From SIG510 sp045540975 (GTDB taxonomy: Bacteria > Bacillota > Clostridia > Oscillospirales > JAAYXM01): DNA of 18,967 nucleotides. A program made the position numbers and the translations under genes. The stretch lies in assembly GCA_045540975.1 (NCBI GenBank), contig JAZQIE010000111.1:1-18967 (forward strand). Direction: 5' to 3'. Of the stretch, positions 6,842 to 13,489 are shown piece by piece. Below the pieces are notes generated by a model that ran no database searches, was not told where the DNA came from, and saw nothing but the letters and a program-made list of their open reading frames with translations. How positions within the stretch are numbered: the first letter of the stretch is position 1; every line of letters starts with the position of its first letter.

Positions 6842-7903
6842 ATGAAAAAAGGCGTTGTGCAGATGTGCCTTGCCACACTTTTGTTTGGCATGCTCGTTGG
6901 GTGCGCTCCGGTCGGAGCGAAGAGTGCAAGTGTGTCCACGGTCTATGCTGTGACCGCGGTGCTTGCCTTACTTTTGGCAGTGGGGTATTGTGTGTTTATC
7001 AAGAAGAAGGAAATTTGGTTCCTCCTTCTGTTTTCCTCTGTCTTTGTGGTGAATATCGGATACTTCACCCTTTCGGTTTCGGGCAACTTGGAGGAGGCGC
7101 TGCTTGCAAACCGCATTGCCTATCTCGGGTCGGTATTCCTGCCGCTTTCCATGATGATGACCATCCTCAATGTTTCCGGACTGCGCTATCCGAAATGGGC
7201 GCCGAGCGTCTTGTTTGTGATTGCGATTGCGGTATTTTTTGTTGCTGCAAGCCCGGGGTATCTGGATATCTATTATAAATCCGTCACTTTCGAGAAAATC
7301 GGGGGTGTAACGGTGCTGTGTAAGGAATACGGTCCGTGGCATGTGGTGTATCTCATCTATCTGCTCGGATACTTCTTTACCATGGCCTCCGCAATTGTTC
7401 ATGCCATTGTAAAAAAACGGATTGAATCGGCGGTACATGCGGTGGTTCTTCTTTCCGCAGTGTTTGTCAACCTTGCGGTCTGGCTGTTGGAACAGTTGGT
7501 CAAAATCGACTTTGAGATTCTGTCGGTCTCCTATCTCATCAGCGAGGTGTTCCTCATCGGCTTGTATCTCATGATTGAGAATCAAGAAAAACTGGTGGCG
7601 GAGATGAATGTCCCGCCCGCGCCCGCAGAGGAGCATAGCACGCATACCGCGGTTGAGCAGAAAAACTCGCCCGAGTACCTTGAGCATTGCGCGTTTCTGC
7701 GCGACCATCTTCATACCCTGACCCCCGCTGAGCGAAACATCTTCGATCTCTACCGCGCGGGGAAAACCACCAAGGAGGTCATGGCAGAACTCCATATCTC
7801 GGAGAATACTCTCAAATACCACAACAAAAATATCTACGGGAAACTCGGCGTTTGTTCCAGAAAACAACTGCTCGAATACGCCAAAGCAATCGATTGTAAT
7901 TAA
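6842..7903 (+). CDS. membrane-tethered LuxR-type transcription regulator (7TM sensor)
   Basis: A 353-residue protein from ATG 6842, which has GAGGGAG 7 nt upstream; in-frame starts further upstream have no such site. Residues 1-21 form a hydrophobic leader ending LVGC, a lipobox-like sequence. Seven hydrophobic segments follow at about 32-52, 58-80, 93-112, 120-137, 167-190, 196-218 and 227-245. This arrangement is like the 7TM input region of HisKA_7TM sensors. After a hydrophilic Ala/Pro/Glu linker (about 246-290), residues 293-350 form a LuxR/GerE helix-turn-helix: LTPAERNIFDLYRAGKTTKEVMAEL, then SENTLKYHNKNIYGKLGVCSR. No kinase or receiver domain is present, so it would be a one-component regulator acting from the membrane. 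It has its own promoter and a terminator. Its target and signal are unknown. Confidence 0.9.
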   Translation: MKKGVVQMCLATLLFGMLVGCAPVGAKSASVSTVYAVTAVLALLLAVGYCVFIKKKEIWFLLLFSSVFVVNIGYFTLSVSGNLEEALLANRIAYLGSVFLPLSMMMTILNVSGLRYPKWAPSVLFVIAIAVFFVAASPGYLDIYYKSVTFEKIGGVTVLCKEYGPWHVVYLIYLLGYFFTMASAIVHAIVKKRIESAVHAVVLLSAVFVNLAVWLLEQLVKIDFEILSVSYLISEVFLIGLYLMIENQEKLVAEMNVPPAPAEEHSTHTAVEQKNSPEYLEHCAFLRDHLHTLTPAERNIFDLYRAGKTTKEVMAELHISENTLKYHNKNIYGKLGVCSRKQLLEYAKAIDCN

Positions 7904-7909
7904 TAAGAT

Positions 7910-7933
7910 GCCCCCGACGATTCCGTCGGGGGC
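7910..7933 (+). terminator. intrinsic terminator after the LuxR-type gene
   Basis: GCCCCCGACG and CGTCGGGGGC form a perfect 10-bp stem with a 4-nt loop, 6 nt after the TAA. The following sequence is T/G-rich (TGTCTTGTGTATGTTTTG) rather than a pure T-run, but the stem is very stable. Confidence 0.85.
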
Positions 7934-7962
7934 TGTCTTGTGTATGTTTTGTAAAATAACAC

Positions 7963-7993
7963 TTGCATCGTACCCTGATGTATGATGTATAAT
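7963..7993 (+). promoter_or_regulatory. candidate promoter for the VanY-like gene
   Basis: TTGCAT and TATAAT are separated by 19 bp. The -10 is perfect but the spacing is long for sigma-A. The predicted start is about 30 nt before the GTG start codon. It lies between the preceding terminator and the gene, which supports independent transcription. Confidence 0.55.
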
Positions 7994-8029
7994 ATTGGAA
8001 GATACAGAAAGATTGTGGAGTGAAATTTC

Positions 8030-9286
8030 GTGAAAAGAATCCCGGTTATTTTATTATGTATTGCAAGTCTTTTGTCATCCGCATTTGCCGCGGCGCCGTG
8101 TTCGGTTGTTCCGACAACGCCCGAAATTGAGGAAACGGTTGAAGTTGAAATTGAGGAAACGGTTGAAGTTGAGGAAGACCTTGGTGTTCCGATTATCGTC
8201 AACGGCAAGACCGCGGACTTTACCGCAACGCTCCGTGATGAGATTTTTTATGTTCCTTTGCGCGCTGTATTTGAAGCCGCGGGTGCACGTGTGTATTTCA
8301 GAAGCCGCGATGCGCAGATTTTGGTGTTAACGCGTGACGGGGATATGATTCGCCATCACGTGGGCACCAATACCGTCAATGTAAACGGCATGGTGAAGAC
8401 CTGCCAAAATAATACCGTTTCCGAACAGCATACCACTTACATACCGATTGATTTACTGACCGCAGCACTCCGCACGGGCGCGGTGTCTGTTGGCGCGGAA
8501 GAGATTTGTGTGCAAACACCAATCCCGAATACCGACTACGGCAAAGCGGTGAATGATACGCTGTATATGGCAACGTACGGCACCTTCAATCCGGAAAAAT
8601 TCCAACGCTACATCGATTATCACATCCAACACCCGGAATACAACCTGCACAGCGTGGTCTTCACCGTGAATATCGGTCTGGATTTCCCGTTTTATGAAAA
8701 TGTATCCGTGATTGCAAATCCCCATGACCTGCTGGTCTTGGTGAACAAGTACAACCGCCTGCCGTCGAACTTCCGCCCGTACAATCTGGTTTCCATGGAC
8801 CCGAATTACACGGTGCGTGACGGAAAACAGTACCTGATGGAGAAAACCGCATACGACAGTTTTGCCCGCATGGCGGATGCCGCGCGGAAAGAGGGCGTTT
8901 CCATCAAAGCAATCTCGACCTACCGCACAGAAGACTACCAGAAAAATCTCTACAATAAAAAAGTTCGGGCAACCGGCTTTCAAAACGCGGAGAACTATTC
9001 CGCACGTCCCGGCTTTTCCGAGCACCAAACCGGACTTGCGGTGGATATCAACTCCACAAGAGCATCGTTTGAGAAAACAAATGTGTTCAAATGGCTGCAA
9101 GTCCATGCCCATGAGTATGGATATATTCTGCGCTATCCCAAGGGTCAGCGCTGGATCACAGGCTATGAATATGAGCCGTGGCACTACCGCTATGTGGGTG
9201 TTGAGACGGCAACCAAAATCAAACAAGAAGGCTTAAATTACGAGCAATATTGCGCCACCTACCGCGCCAACCTCGAATTTAAATAA
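8030..9286 (+). CDS. VanY-type D-alanyl-D-alanine carboxypeptidase (M15B), secreted
   Basis: A 418-residue protein with a GTG start at 8030 and GGAGTG 7 nt upstream. Residues 1-20 are a Sec signal peptide ending AFA. A Glu/Val/Thr spacer with a duplicated EIEETVEV unit follows, then a copper-amine-oxidase-N-like stalk domain (about 53-165; IIVNGKTADF, FYVPLRAVFEAAGA). The C-terminal M15B peptidase domain (about 255-400) has the zinc ligands His332 and Asp339 in SEHQTGLAVDI and His385 in EPWHY, with Glu382 as the likely catalytic base. These enzymes remove the terminal D-Ala of peptidoglycan stem pentapeptides. No vancomycin-resistance genes are nearby, so a housekeeping role in cell-wall maturation is more likely than resistance. 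It has its own promoter and terminator. Confidence 0.93.
   Translation: MKRIPVILLCIASLLSSAFAAAPCSVVPTTPEIEETVEVEIEETVEVEEDLGVPIIVNGKTADFTATLRDEIFYVPLRAVFEAAGARVYFRSRDAQILVLTRDGDMIRHHVGTNTVNVNGMVKTCQNNTVSEQHTTYIPIDLLTAALRTGAVSVGAEEICVQTPIPNTDYGKAVNDTLYMATYGTFNPEKFQRYIDYHIQHPEYNLHSVVFTVNIGLDFPFYENVSVIANPHDLLVLVNKYNRLPSNFRPYNLVSMDPNYTVRDGKQYLMEKTAYDSFARMADAARKEGVSIKAISTYRTEDYQKNLYNKKVRATGFQNAENYSARPGFSEHQTGLAVDINSTRASFEKTNVFKWLQVHAHEYGYILRYPKGQRWITGYEYEPWHYRYVGVETATKIKQEGLNYEQYCATYRANLEFK
8123..8170 (+). repeat. perfect 24-bp tandem duplication in the vanY-like gene
   Basis: Two identical 24-bp units (8123-8146 and 8147-8170) encode a repeated eight-residue acidic unit, EIEETVEV, between the signal peptide and the stalk domain. 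The copy number could vary without a frameshift, changing spacer length. Confidence 0.9.
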
Positions 9287-9294
9287 CAAAAAAG

Positions 9295-9328
9295 AGCTGA
9301 ATGGAAAGATTCCCATTCAGCTTTTTTT
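9295..9328. terminator. bidirectional intrinsic terminator
   Basis: AGCTGAATGG and CCATTCAGCT form a 10-bp stem with an 8-nt loop. It is followed by seven T on the plus strand and preceded by an A-run, so it works in both directions. On the plus strand it ends the VanY-like gene. On the minus strand it lies just beyond the left copy of the tmRNA-end repeat. It was therefore probably the original terminator of ssrA before the island entered. Confidence 0.9.
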
Positions 9329-9331
9329 GTT

Positions 9332-9368
9332 ATTTCACACTTGACGTGTAAATGAATGGTGGAGGCGA
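9332..9368. repeat. left direct repeat of the tmRNA 3' end (putative att site)
   Basis: 34 of 37 bases match 16239-16275 in the same orientation. The similarity fades gradually into the T-tail of the terminator on the left. On the minus strand it contains TCGCCTCCACCA, the last 12 nt of the tmRNA, plus 25 nt of what follows the tmRNA. There is no tmRNA body next to it, so it is an orphan end, as expected on the distal side of an ssrA-integrated element. Confidence 0.8.
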
Positions 9369-9406
9369 TTGGTGACGAGATGTTTTTTCGAAAACGATAA
9401 AATGGA

Positions 9407-9543
9407 TTTCCTTGGTGTTTGGTACGCAAATTGTAGAATGCCAAGGAAACAAAACAGCGTTTTCACTCAAAATCACTCGATTTCCGCGAAAGTGGAAAAC
9501 TGAGGTTTGGGCAGGTGTTGAAAAGAACGGAAATTGAGTGGTT
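9407..9543. repeat. two inverted repeats at the left island edge
   Basis: TTTCCTTGG at 9407-9415 is the perfect inverse of 9441-9449. The 16-mer at 9471-9486 (AATCACTCGATTTCCG) matches the inverse of 9528-9543 at 14 of 16 positions. The stretch 9369-9541 otherwise has no convincing gene. Such repeats could be integrase arm sites or the end of a lost transposon. Confidence 0.5.
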
Positions 9544-9682
9544 AATCGCCGCATATTATGTTTTTTTCTTTATAATACGGACTTAAGTTGATAAATAGTT
9601 TCTTCATATCATCTGCATATCCGATTTTTACATACTGCGGAAATGACGGATTTGTAAGTATATAAATTACACCTTTGTTCAT
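9542..9682 (-). pseudogene. truncated GIY-YIG-type (T5orf172-like) protein, N-terminus only
   Basis: A 46-codon frame from ATG 9682, with GAGGTGA upstream, 18 nt after the Abi-alpha stop. It begins MNKGVIYILTNPSFPQYVKIGYADD. This corresponds to the GIY-YIG first strand and following turn (IYILTNPSFP..VKIGYADD) of the GIY-YIG nuclease family proteins often found next to type I restriction genes in Clostridia. Complete members are well over 100 residues. Here similarity stops at about residue 30 and the frame ends at a TAA within the right arm of an inverted repeat. The catalytic Arg and Glu regions are missing. It is probably a remnant cut off when the island edge formed; a short expressed peptide is possible but unlikely to be a nuclease. 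Confidence 0.7.
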
Positions 9683-9700
9683 TTGACTTTCACCTCAGCA

Positions 9701-10489
9701 TCATCTTTCCTTTTCAAAACAGCAGTTAACAAAGTCCTGTCCCATTAGTGTTAACTCGATACGGTATTTTTTTATGTTAATCTTACTTTCCGCCTTAAAT
9801 ACACGCCCAAAAGCTTTATACATCCAGTGATTTCGAAACTTCTCATAATCATAGTCAAGTTCTATTACGTTGCTGTTTTTGATAAGCAGTCCTAAACGCT
9901 CAAGGTTTTCGACAGATTGGGTTAATTGCAACTCTTTGGATGCATCAAAGCTATGTTTAACACCTTTAAAATCAAACATTATGTGGGGATATGGTGTGAT
10001 CTTCCCATCTTTATGTGTTTCGTTGATGGTACAACATGGTAATGTGTGAGTCTGTCCCAACACTTCCAGCAGTTTTATATCTAAATATGACATTTGCTTA
10101 ATCATTTCGGGGAAAGCCGGATGCACTTTATTTGCGCAATCAGCATCACAAGCTGAAGCAACCAGTTCAGCAAATAGTTCTCTGAATTCTGCTTCCTCGA
10201 TATAGAACTTACTCGCTTCAATTGCTGGGCCTACAATTCTAATATTGGGTTCATTAAGCTTTCCTTCTGGAATACCAGCTACTTTTTCAGCAATCTTTTC
10301 CTTATAATCTGAGAGATATACCTCACGCTTAATCTCCTGTTTCTGTCCCCAATAACCAAGCCACCCCATTACTCCATCTACAAGAAGTCCAAGGTTTTCA
10401 CCAATACTCTTTGATGACGGGCGAACAATATCCTCAGCAACCTTTTTACCGACGTCTATCATGGCTTCTGTCACTTTTTCTTCAACCAT
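9701..10489 (-). CDS. Abi-alpha (DUF4393) family protein
   Basis: A 262-residue protein, ATG 10489 with AAGGAG 7 nt upstream, 14 nt after the hsdS stop. The N-terminal 50 residues are amphipathic, with a mildly hydrophobic patch (LGLLVDGVMGWLGYWG). The central signature is ELFAELVASACDADCANKVH followed by PAFPEMIKQMSYLDIKLLEVL (about residues 104-144). This matches what I know of DUF4393, now called Abi-alpha for its link to abortive infection. The C-terminal part has LENLGLL-like and winged-helix-like segments (SVENLERLGLLIKNSN; YRIELTLMGQDFV). The family is thought to act in phage defence, but its mechanism is not known to me. Placement as the fourth cistron of the hsd operon supports a defence role. 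Family assignment is by motif recognition; confidence is moderate to high. Confidence 0.8.
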   Translation of the reverse strand: MVEEKVTEAMIDVGKKVAEDIVRPSSKSIGENLGLLVDGVMGWLGYWGQKQEIKREVYLSDYKEKIAEKVAGIPEGKLNEPNIRIVGPAIEASKFYIEEAEFRELFAELVASACDADCANKVHPAFPEMIKQMSYLDIKLLEVLGQTHTLPCCTINETHKDGKITPYPHIMFDFKGVKHSFDASKELQLTQSVENLERLGLLIKNSNVIELDYDYEKFRNHWMYKAFGRVFKAESKINIKKYRIELTLMGQDFVNCCFEKER

Positions 10490-10503
10490 TTCGCTTCTCC
10501 TTT

Positions 10504-12009
10504 CTATGTTTTGAAAAAGCTTTTTCTATTATTTTTTAGCCGTTCGCACAGCGGCAGGATTTCTTCCAGTTTGGCAACGATGCGCTTCTGCTCGGCAACA
10601 GGAGGAAGTGGAACAAGATAATTCTTGAGAATATCAAACGGCGGAATATTCTTAATGGCAGAACCTTTGCTACTACTTCTGGCGTCTTTCTTTAATACAA
10701 AATCAAAGAACACCAGAAAATATGGAATATATAGGGGGTTGAATATCTTCATTCGCATTAACGCTTGATTGATGATGCCTTGTTCAATTTGTTCCGGCAT
10801 AACATAGGTTTCTCCAATTGTGCCAGCACAGCTAACAATAATATCGCCCGGTAGTACTTCAAAACCTGTCATCTTAGTTTCAAAGTATTCTCTGCTGATG
10901 TAGTAATCTCCAAGCGTTGCATCTTTTTGAATGGCATTTTTCTGTTCATAAACCTTAACAGCGCCATTCCCTTTTGGGACAAACATACTCTTAGTTATTG
11001 CACTACCAAAAGGCCCTTTTTTATAACTGCCAAGTTCACCAAACCTTACCCATGTCCAGTTAACTGGAATCTCGTAAGGCTTTTCATCCTCTGTAATTTC
11101 AGGCAAAGGCTTTTCCTTTTTTATGATGCCTTCTTTGATGAGGCGCTGCTTTTCTGCTTGAATCTGTTGGAACAGTTCTTCGCCTGTGCCTTCTTCGGGA
11201 AGTTGAGGTACCAGTTTCCCCTGAATTGCCATCTGGAGAATGGATTTCTGCATATCCACAGGGAACCGCTTGTTGAAATCTTCCAGTTTGCTCCATGCCT
11301 GCTCATAGCGGTCGATAAGAGGTAACAGTTCCTCAATCTTCGCTACAATCCGCTTCTGCTCGGCGAGGGGTGGAATAGCAATTGGGTAGTTCACGATTTT
11401 ATCCTTTGAAATATTAGGTTGCGCTCCGCCTTCTCCCATTTTGATGAAATTCTTGCGACTACCCATTAGAAAATAGAATAGATACTTATTGTAAAGTCCA
11501 TCAAAAGGGATGCAAGCACAACATGCTTGGTTGGTAGTCATCGGAATTTCCAATATACCTAATTTCCCAATTGTTGCACCATACATCGCCATAAGGACAG
11601 ATCCCTTAGGATTTAAACGCACTGATGTTTTTTGCAACGCGAGTTCGGATATGTACTCTGGAACTTCTGAAACATATCCATCGTTCAAATCACCTGTTTT
11701 TAGCCATGGAATATTGCCGCCATAATATTCTGGATTTGTACGTGAAGGTGTTGCTCCTGCACTCCATGAACCAATGTTTCCAACACGTTCCCATGCCCAA
11801 CTTTCTGGAACATCATAGGGTTTCTCATCCTCAGAAACGGCTGGTAACTCTTTTTCTTTTTTTATTATCTTTGACTTTAGCAACATGATTTTGTGCTGTG
11901 CCATTTTTTCTATTTCTGCGCAACCAGAGCCTTCAGCAAAATCTTGTTCTACAAGTTTCCCCTGAATGGCAAATTGTAAAATACTTGCTTTTAATTCCTG
12001 CGGCGTCAT
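10504..12009 (-). CDS. hsdS: type I restriction-modification specificity subunit
   Basis: A 501-residue S subunit with the standard two-half design. Conserved region 1 (about 1-68) contains LKASILQFAIQGKLVEQ and a DEKPYDVPESWAWERVGNIG entry. Target recognition domain 1 is about 70-208. The central conserved region (209-308) has PPLAEQKRIVAKIEELLP and a second copy of the N-terminal motif, QKSILQMAIQGKLVPQ. Target recognition domain 2 is about 316-468, and the final PPVAEQKRIVAKLEEILP helix ends the protein. Each TRD reads half of a bipartite recognition site and the helices set the spacing. The two TRDs are clearly different, so the site should be asymmetric. The start overlaps the hsdM stop by 4 nt (ATGA), indicating coupled translation. 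No invertase or extra hsdS cassette is present. Confidence 0.95.
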   Translation of the reverse strand: MTPQELKASILQFAIQGKLVEQDFAEGSGCAEIEKMAQHKIMLLKSKIIKKEKELPAVSEDEKPYDVPESWAWERVGNIGSWSAGATPSRTNPEYYGGNIPWLKTGDLNDGYVSEVPEYISELALQKTSVRLNPKGSVLMAMYGATIGKLGILEIPMTTNQACCACIPFDGLYNKYLFYFLMGSRKNFIKMGEGGAQPNISKDKIVNYPIAIPPLAEQKRIVAKIEELLPLIDRYEQAWSKLEDFNKRFPVDMQKSILQMAIQGKLVPQLPEEGTGEELFQQIQAEKQRLIKEGIIKKEKPLPEITEDEKPYEIPVNWTWVRFGELGSYKKGPFGSAITKSMFVPKGNGAVKVYEQKNAIQKDATLGDYYISREYFETKMTGFEVLPGDIIVSCAGTIGETYVMPEQIEQGIINQALMRMKIFNPLYIPYFLVFFDFVLKKDARSSSKGSAIKNIPPFDILKNYLVPLPPVAEQKRIVAKLEEILPLCERLKNNRKSFFKT

Positions 12010-13484
12010 TCTTGAACACCTCCGAGGATGGCAGTGATATCAGCCAGTACGCGGTCAATCTCTGCATTAAGAGAGGAACGCTGCTCCTGATACCGCTGGA
12101 TCAGATCCATGGGATTGAGGATTTCTTCTTCTACATGGGGATATCCGCACTGGTCGAGATTATATCCCAATTCCTCGGTAAGCTGTTCTGCAGTATAACA
12201 TTTTGACTTATCGAAACCGTCTACAGTAATCTCTTTACGATTATTCCACCATTCAACTACGGGAGCAAAATGTTCCAACTTCATAGGCTTTGTTTTGGAG
12301 AAGTGCTTATAACCTTCAGGCATATCCATGCGATAAAACCATGTTTTTTCGGTTGCCCCTGTGCGGTCGAAGAATAAAATATTTGTAGTAATAGAAGTAT
12401 AGGGCGCAAAAACACTACCCGGCATACGAATAATGGTATGCAGGTTGAATTCTGACAATAATTTCTTTTTAATATTAACTTTGGCATTATCTGTGCCGAA
12501 CAAGAAACCGTCAGGCAAAATTACAGCCACACGACCGTCCTGCTTCAAACGGTACATAATAACAGACACAAAGAGGTCGGCAGTTTCAGAGCTTGCAAGG
12601 TCGGACGGGAAGTGGTTTTTTACATCTGCCTTTTCGTTACCGCCGTAAGGAGGGTTCATCAGAATAACGTCAAACTGATCATCTTCTGTATAATCAAGCA
12701 CATCTTTGAGTAAAGAGTTGTCATGGAATACACAAGGAATATCCAAACCATGCAACAAAAGGTTTGTGATACAAAGCATATACGGAAATTGCTTTTTCTC
12801 AATACCATAAATAGAATTTCCATATTTCTCTGCATCGGCTGTGCTGCGCACTTGTTTCTGCAGTTCCTTCAACCAACTTACAATAAAACCACCGGTACCA
12901 CAAGCAAAGTCTGCCATGGTTTCGCCAATCTTCGGCTGAATCATTTGTGCCATAAAATCGGTTACGGCGCGAGGTGTATAGAATTCACCGGCACTGCCTG
13001 CGCTTTGGAGTTCTTTTAATATAGATTCATATATTTCTCCGAATGCATGGCTTTCTTCATAGTCGGAAAGGTCCAGTTCGTCAATAACATTGATGACCTG
13101 ACGGAGCAGGACGCCGTCCTTCATATAGTTGTTGGCGTCGGCAAAGGTGGTTTGCACAATTGCTTTTTTGATGGGGGTAGAAGCTGTGACGGGAAGTTTT
13201 TTCAGGGTTGGGAATAATGTGTTATTCACAAAGTCAAGCAATCTATCACCCGTCATTGCCAAACCTGATTTATCATCAACTGCCCAATTTGCCCAACGGC
13301 ATTCTTCGGGGATGATTGATATATAACTATCATCATCAAATTCCCAATCCTGCTCTTTGGCATCATATACTTTCAAAAAGAGCATCCATGCGATCTGCTC
13401 AATGCGCTGGGCATCACCGTTGATGCCTGCATCATTGCGCATAATGTCACGAAGCCTTTTGACGAATCCTGATAAATTGCTCAT
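12006..13484 (-). CDS. hsdM: type I restriction-modification DNA methyltransferase subunit
   Basis: A 492-residue N6-adenine methyltransferase subunit. The N-terminal helical domain (about 1-140) has DIMRNDAGINGDAQRIEQI, typical of HsdM_N. Then come EFYTPRAV (about 167-174), the AdoMet-binding ADFACGTGGF (191-200), and the catalytic NPPYGG (277-282). The C-terminus carries an EITVDGFDKSKCYTAEQLTEELGYN segment and a coiled part that docks on HsdS. All expected motifs are intact, so it should be active. It starts 5 nt after the hsdR stop and overlaps hsdS by 4 nt. With HsdS it methylates the host site; with HsdR it forms the restriction complex. Confidence 0.96.
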   Translation of the reverse strand: MSNLSGFVKRLRDIMRNDAGINGDAQRIEQIAWMLFLKVYDAKEQDWEFDDDSYISIIPEECRWANWAVDDKSGLAMTGDRLLDFVNNTLFPTLKKLPVTASTPIKKAIVQTTFADANNYMKDGVLLRQVINVIDELDLSDYEESHAFGEIYESILKELQSAGSAGEFYTPRAVTDFMAQMIQPKIGETMADFACGTGGFIVSWLKELQKQVRSTADAEKYGNSIYGIEKKQFPYMLCITNLLLHGLDIPCVFHDNSLLKDVLDYTEDDQFDVILMNPPYGGNEKADVKNHFPSDLASSETADLFVSVIMYRLKQDGRVAVILPDGFLFGTDNAKVNIKKKLLSEFNLHTIIRMPGSVFAPYTSITTNILFFDRTGATEKTWFYRMDMPEGYKHFSKTKPMKLEHFAPVVEWWNNRKEITVDGFDKSKCYTAEQLTEELGYNLDQCGYPHVEEEILNPMDLIQRYQEQRSSLNAEIDRVLADITAILGGVQE

Positions 13485-13489
13485 TTTGT

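Noticed and set aside
8453..9226. Minus-strand frame of 257 codons opposite the VanY-like gene
   Set aside because: The plus frame has complete M15B zinc and catalytic residues; the minus frame has none and no ribosome binding site.
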